From: Mycoplasmopsis bovigenitalium | GTDB lineage: Bacteria > Bacillota_I > Bacilli_A > Mycoplasmatales > Metamycoplasmataceae | Assembly (NCBI RefSeq): GCF_900660525.1 | Contig: NZ_LR214970.1 | Span: forward strand, 62,001 to 126,000 | Length of the DNA: 64,000 nt | Direction: 5' to 3' | In this document: one piece after another, positions 62,126-64,000 of the stretch | How the letters are laid out: the number at the start of each line of letters is the position of its first letter | Position numbering within the stretch: position 1 is the stretch's first letter | Notes under the pieces: model-generated | The model's database searches: none | Told to the model about the DNA's origin: nothing | The model's input: the letters and a program-made list of their open reading frames with translations, nothing else | Made by a program: the position numbers and the translations under genes

Positions 62126-63961
62126 CTAAATATTGGTTAAATCTTCAAATAATTTTGCTGTTGGTGACTGATTTTTATCAACATTTACATCATTAAATTT
62201 ATATGTTTCAAAGCCGCCAGCATTGACTTTTTCAATAAATTTATTGCCAATTTCTTTATATCTTCTTAAATCACTAATGATGAATAAGTTTTTGTATTCA
62301 CCTAAATATGTTTTCAATAATTCTTGGAAACTAAAATTAGTTTTAATTTTTTCAAGGTAATTTAGCTCAGGAAATATTGAAACTTTTGATGCACCTAAAA
62401 CAATAAATTTTTCACCTGCTGCATAAACTTTAACGTTTTTAAGTGCTAAAACAATGTCTGAATATTTATCATCGTTGTTATTAAAAATAAATTCAAAAGC
62501 AGTTTCTACTCTAGATATTTCTTCTCTTGTTGACAAAGCGAAAGCATTCATCAACTCTGAGTCAGAATATGTTTCAGTAAAGGAATTAAATCCAGAGTAG
62601 CTATCGTCGAATTTTGGGAATAAAGAAGATTTTTTATTTTTTTGTTGTGTGTTGTCTTCTTCAAAATTAAATTCGGATGTCGAAATTAATGAATCTTCAG
62701 CATCAAAACCATCAAATGTCAATAAATCATCATTGATTGTCTGAGCATCGCCTAAATTGTCATTCAATTCGATCATGAATTCTTGGCTTTGCTCAAGAGC
62801 AATTTTAACTGTGTTAGTAGGAGTTTTTCTTGGTTTCATAACTTGAGTATCCTTTTTTGTATCATTTTCGATGGTTTTGGGTTCATTTAATTGTTTGGAA
62901 TTTTGTTCGCTTGCAATTTTGAGTAATGATAATTCAATAAGTTGAAATTGAGAATCTGAATAAATCAAATCTTTGGCAAGTTTGTACAATTTATCAATTG
63001 TTTTTAATGCAAAATCATAATTAAATTGCAATAATTCAATGTCTTTTTGAGTTAATAATTCAATAAGATGAACATCTGACGTTCTATTTAAAATAACGAA
63101 ATCTTTTAGAACTCCAATTAATCCGTCAATTAGATGTTTAGAATCAAGCCCAGCATTTTTTAGTTCATCAATAAGCAAAATAATATCTTTTACATTTCCA
63201 ACATATAAATTATTAAGAATAGTTATTAAATTTTCATTTGCTGAAATTCCAAATGCATAAGATATGTCTTGAATTTTTATGTGTCCATTACCATATGCTA
63301 ATGCTTGATCAGCAATTGACAATGCATCACGCATCCCTCCATTAGATAATCTAGCAATATAACCCAGAGAATCCTCATCATATGTAATATTTTCCGAATT
63401 TAAAACCTTTTGCAGCTGTTCAATAATTGTTTGAGTAGGTATTTTTCTAAAATTATATCTTTGAACACGAGAAAGAATTGTTAATGGAATTTTTTGAGGA
63501 TCAGTTGTTGCAAGTATAAATATAACGTGTGCTGGGGGTTCCTCAAGAGTTTTAAGCAATGCATTGAAAGCACCCTTGCTAAGCATATGAACTTCATCAA
63601 TTACATAAATTTTAAATTTGCCGTTTGCCGGCATATTTTGTATCTTTTCATTCAAACTTCTTATATCATCAACACCATTATTTGAAGCTGCATCCATTTC
63701 AATGATGTCAAAGTTTTTATCACTAATTTTTAAACATTGTTCACAAACAAATGTTAGTTCTAATCCATGGCCACAATTTAGTGTTGAGGCAAAAATTTTA
63801 GCTACTGATGTTTTACCAACGCCACGAGGGCCCGAAAATAGGTATGCGTGGCTAATTTTGTTGCTAAGTATAATGTTTTTTAATGTTTGAACAATGTGTT
63901 GTTGCCCAACAACTTCATCAAAATTTCTTGGTCGATATTTTCTATATAAAGCCTTATACAC
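62126..63961 (-). CDS. dnaX: DNA polymerase III gamma/tau subunit
   Basis: Clamp-loader ATPase, 611 aa. It starts MYKALYRKYRPRNFDEVVGQ, with P-loop FSGPRGVGKTSVAKIFA (about 43-59), a reduced zinc module (NCGHGLE...VCEQCL), Walker B KIYVIDEVHMLSKGAFNALLKTLEEPP and sensor ATTDPQKIPLTILSRVQRY. Domain III lies to about residue 360. The remaining ~250 residues are an acidic, low-complexity tau-like tail that binds DnaB and polymerase. First gene of the operon; its promoter lies in the last 40 bases of the window, and GGAGGTGGTG precedes the ATG. Confidence 0.96.
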   Translation of the reverse strand: MYKALYRKYRPRNFDEVVGQQHIVQTLKNIILSNKISHAYLFSGPRGVGKTSVAKIFASTLNCGHGLELTFVCEQCLKISDKNFDIIEMDAASNNGVDDIRSLNEKIQNMPANGKFKIYVIDEVHMLSKGAFNALLKTLEEPPAHVIFILATTDPQKIPLTILSRVQRYNFRKIPTQTIIEQLQKVLNSENITYDEDSLGYIARLSNGGMRDALSIADQALAYGNGHIKIQDISYAFGISANENLITILNNLYVGNVKDIILLIDELKNAGLDSKHLIDGLIGVLKDFVILNRTSDVHLIELLTQKDIELLQFNYDFALKTIDKLYKLAKDLIYSDSQFQLIELSLLKIASEQNSKQLNEPKTIENDTKKDTQVMKPRKTPTNTVKIALEQSQEFMIELNDNLGDAQTINDDLLTFDGFDAEDSLISTSEFNFEEDNTQQKNKKSSLFPKFDDSYSGFNSFTETYSDSELMNAFALSTREEISRVETAFEFIFNNNDDKYSDIVLALKNVKVYAAGEKFIVLGASKVSIFPELNYLEKIKTNFSFQELLKTYLGEYKNLFIISDLRRYKEIGNKFIEKVNAGGFETYKFNDVNVDKNQSPTAKLFEDLTNI

Positions 63962-64000
63962 ACCACCTCCACATATAATTAATATTATTATATTGATAAT

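Overview
The window is mycoplasma chromosome, from a Mollicute that reads UGA as tryptophan. Nearly every conserved gene here (rpsP, pepA, lysS, ftsY, rsmI, the ABC permeases and others) stays intact only if in-frame TGA is read as Trp. The DNA is strongly AT-rich, genes are packed with many 1-base stop/start overlaps (TAATG), and lipoproteins with mycoplasma-type signal peptides are abundant. A P80-P60-HinT locus, DUF31 (MIP-type) protease and GA-like giant surface protein point to the hominis/bovis/agalactiae side of the genus. I do not name a species. No insertion sequence, phage, CRISPR array or rRNA was found.

Layout. 0.3-7.4 kb: an operon for a BMP-type nucleoside ABC importer (lipoprotein, double ATPase, two permeases), ending in a BspA-like leucine-rich lipoprotein. 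7.4-9.9 kb: two small lipoprotein genes set in repeated intergenic DNA, then an 18-T tract before a Cof-type HAD phosphatase. 10.8-12.1 kb: rpsP-trmD-rplS, facing two minus-strand genes. 13.6-19.4 kb: P80-P60-hinT and a DUF31/MIP-like protease lipoprotein. 19.4-25.7 kb: pepA (minus), an ECF-type S component and two tandem S41-like proteases. 25.7-32.2 kb: an unidentified structured small RNA, an RNA uracil methyltransferase, frr-pyrH, cdsA, fba-rpoE and two tail-anchored membrane proteins. 32.3-39.7 kb: tRNA-His, a YigZ-like gene, coaE, dnaB/dnaD-like and dnaI-like helicase-loading genes, lysS, tRNA-Arg, a Bax-inhibitor-like protein, tRNA-Gln, tRNA-Tyr, prs and rsmG.

39.8-54.4 kb is the accessory stretch. 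It holds an uncharacterised three-gene cluster whose middle gene seems to start at ATT, a second Cof-type HAD gene, two tandem TM2-domain genes behind TA-repeat promoters, a 566-aa membrane-anchored protein, a transglutaminase-fold lipoprotein whose catalytic Cys is Tyr, and a giant (about 2,080 residue) helical surface protein split by one frameshift. 54.7-64.0 kb returns to core genes: rpmG, ftsY-ylxM, a DUF402 gene, an RNase J paralogue without its catalytic metal motif, and the rsmI-holB-tmk-recR-ybaB-dnaX replication/repair operon.

Recurring themes. (1) At least eight genes have a -10 box 6-7 bases before ATG and no Shine-Dalgarno, so they are probably leaderless. (2) Several proteins keep a fold but have lost catalytic residues (transglutaminase, RNase J, DnaI-like ATPase). 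(3) Simple repeats lie where promoters should be: T18 before a HAD gene, and TA tracts before two TM2 genes and the giant surface gene. These are candidates for phase-variable expression.
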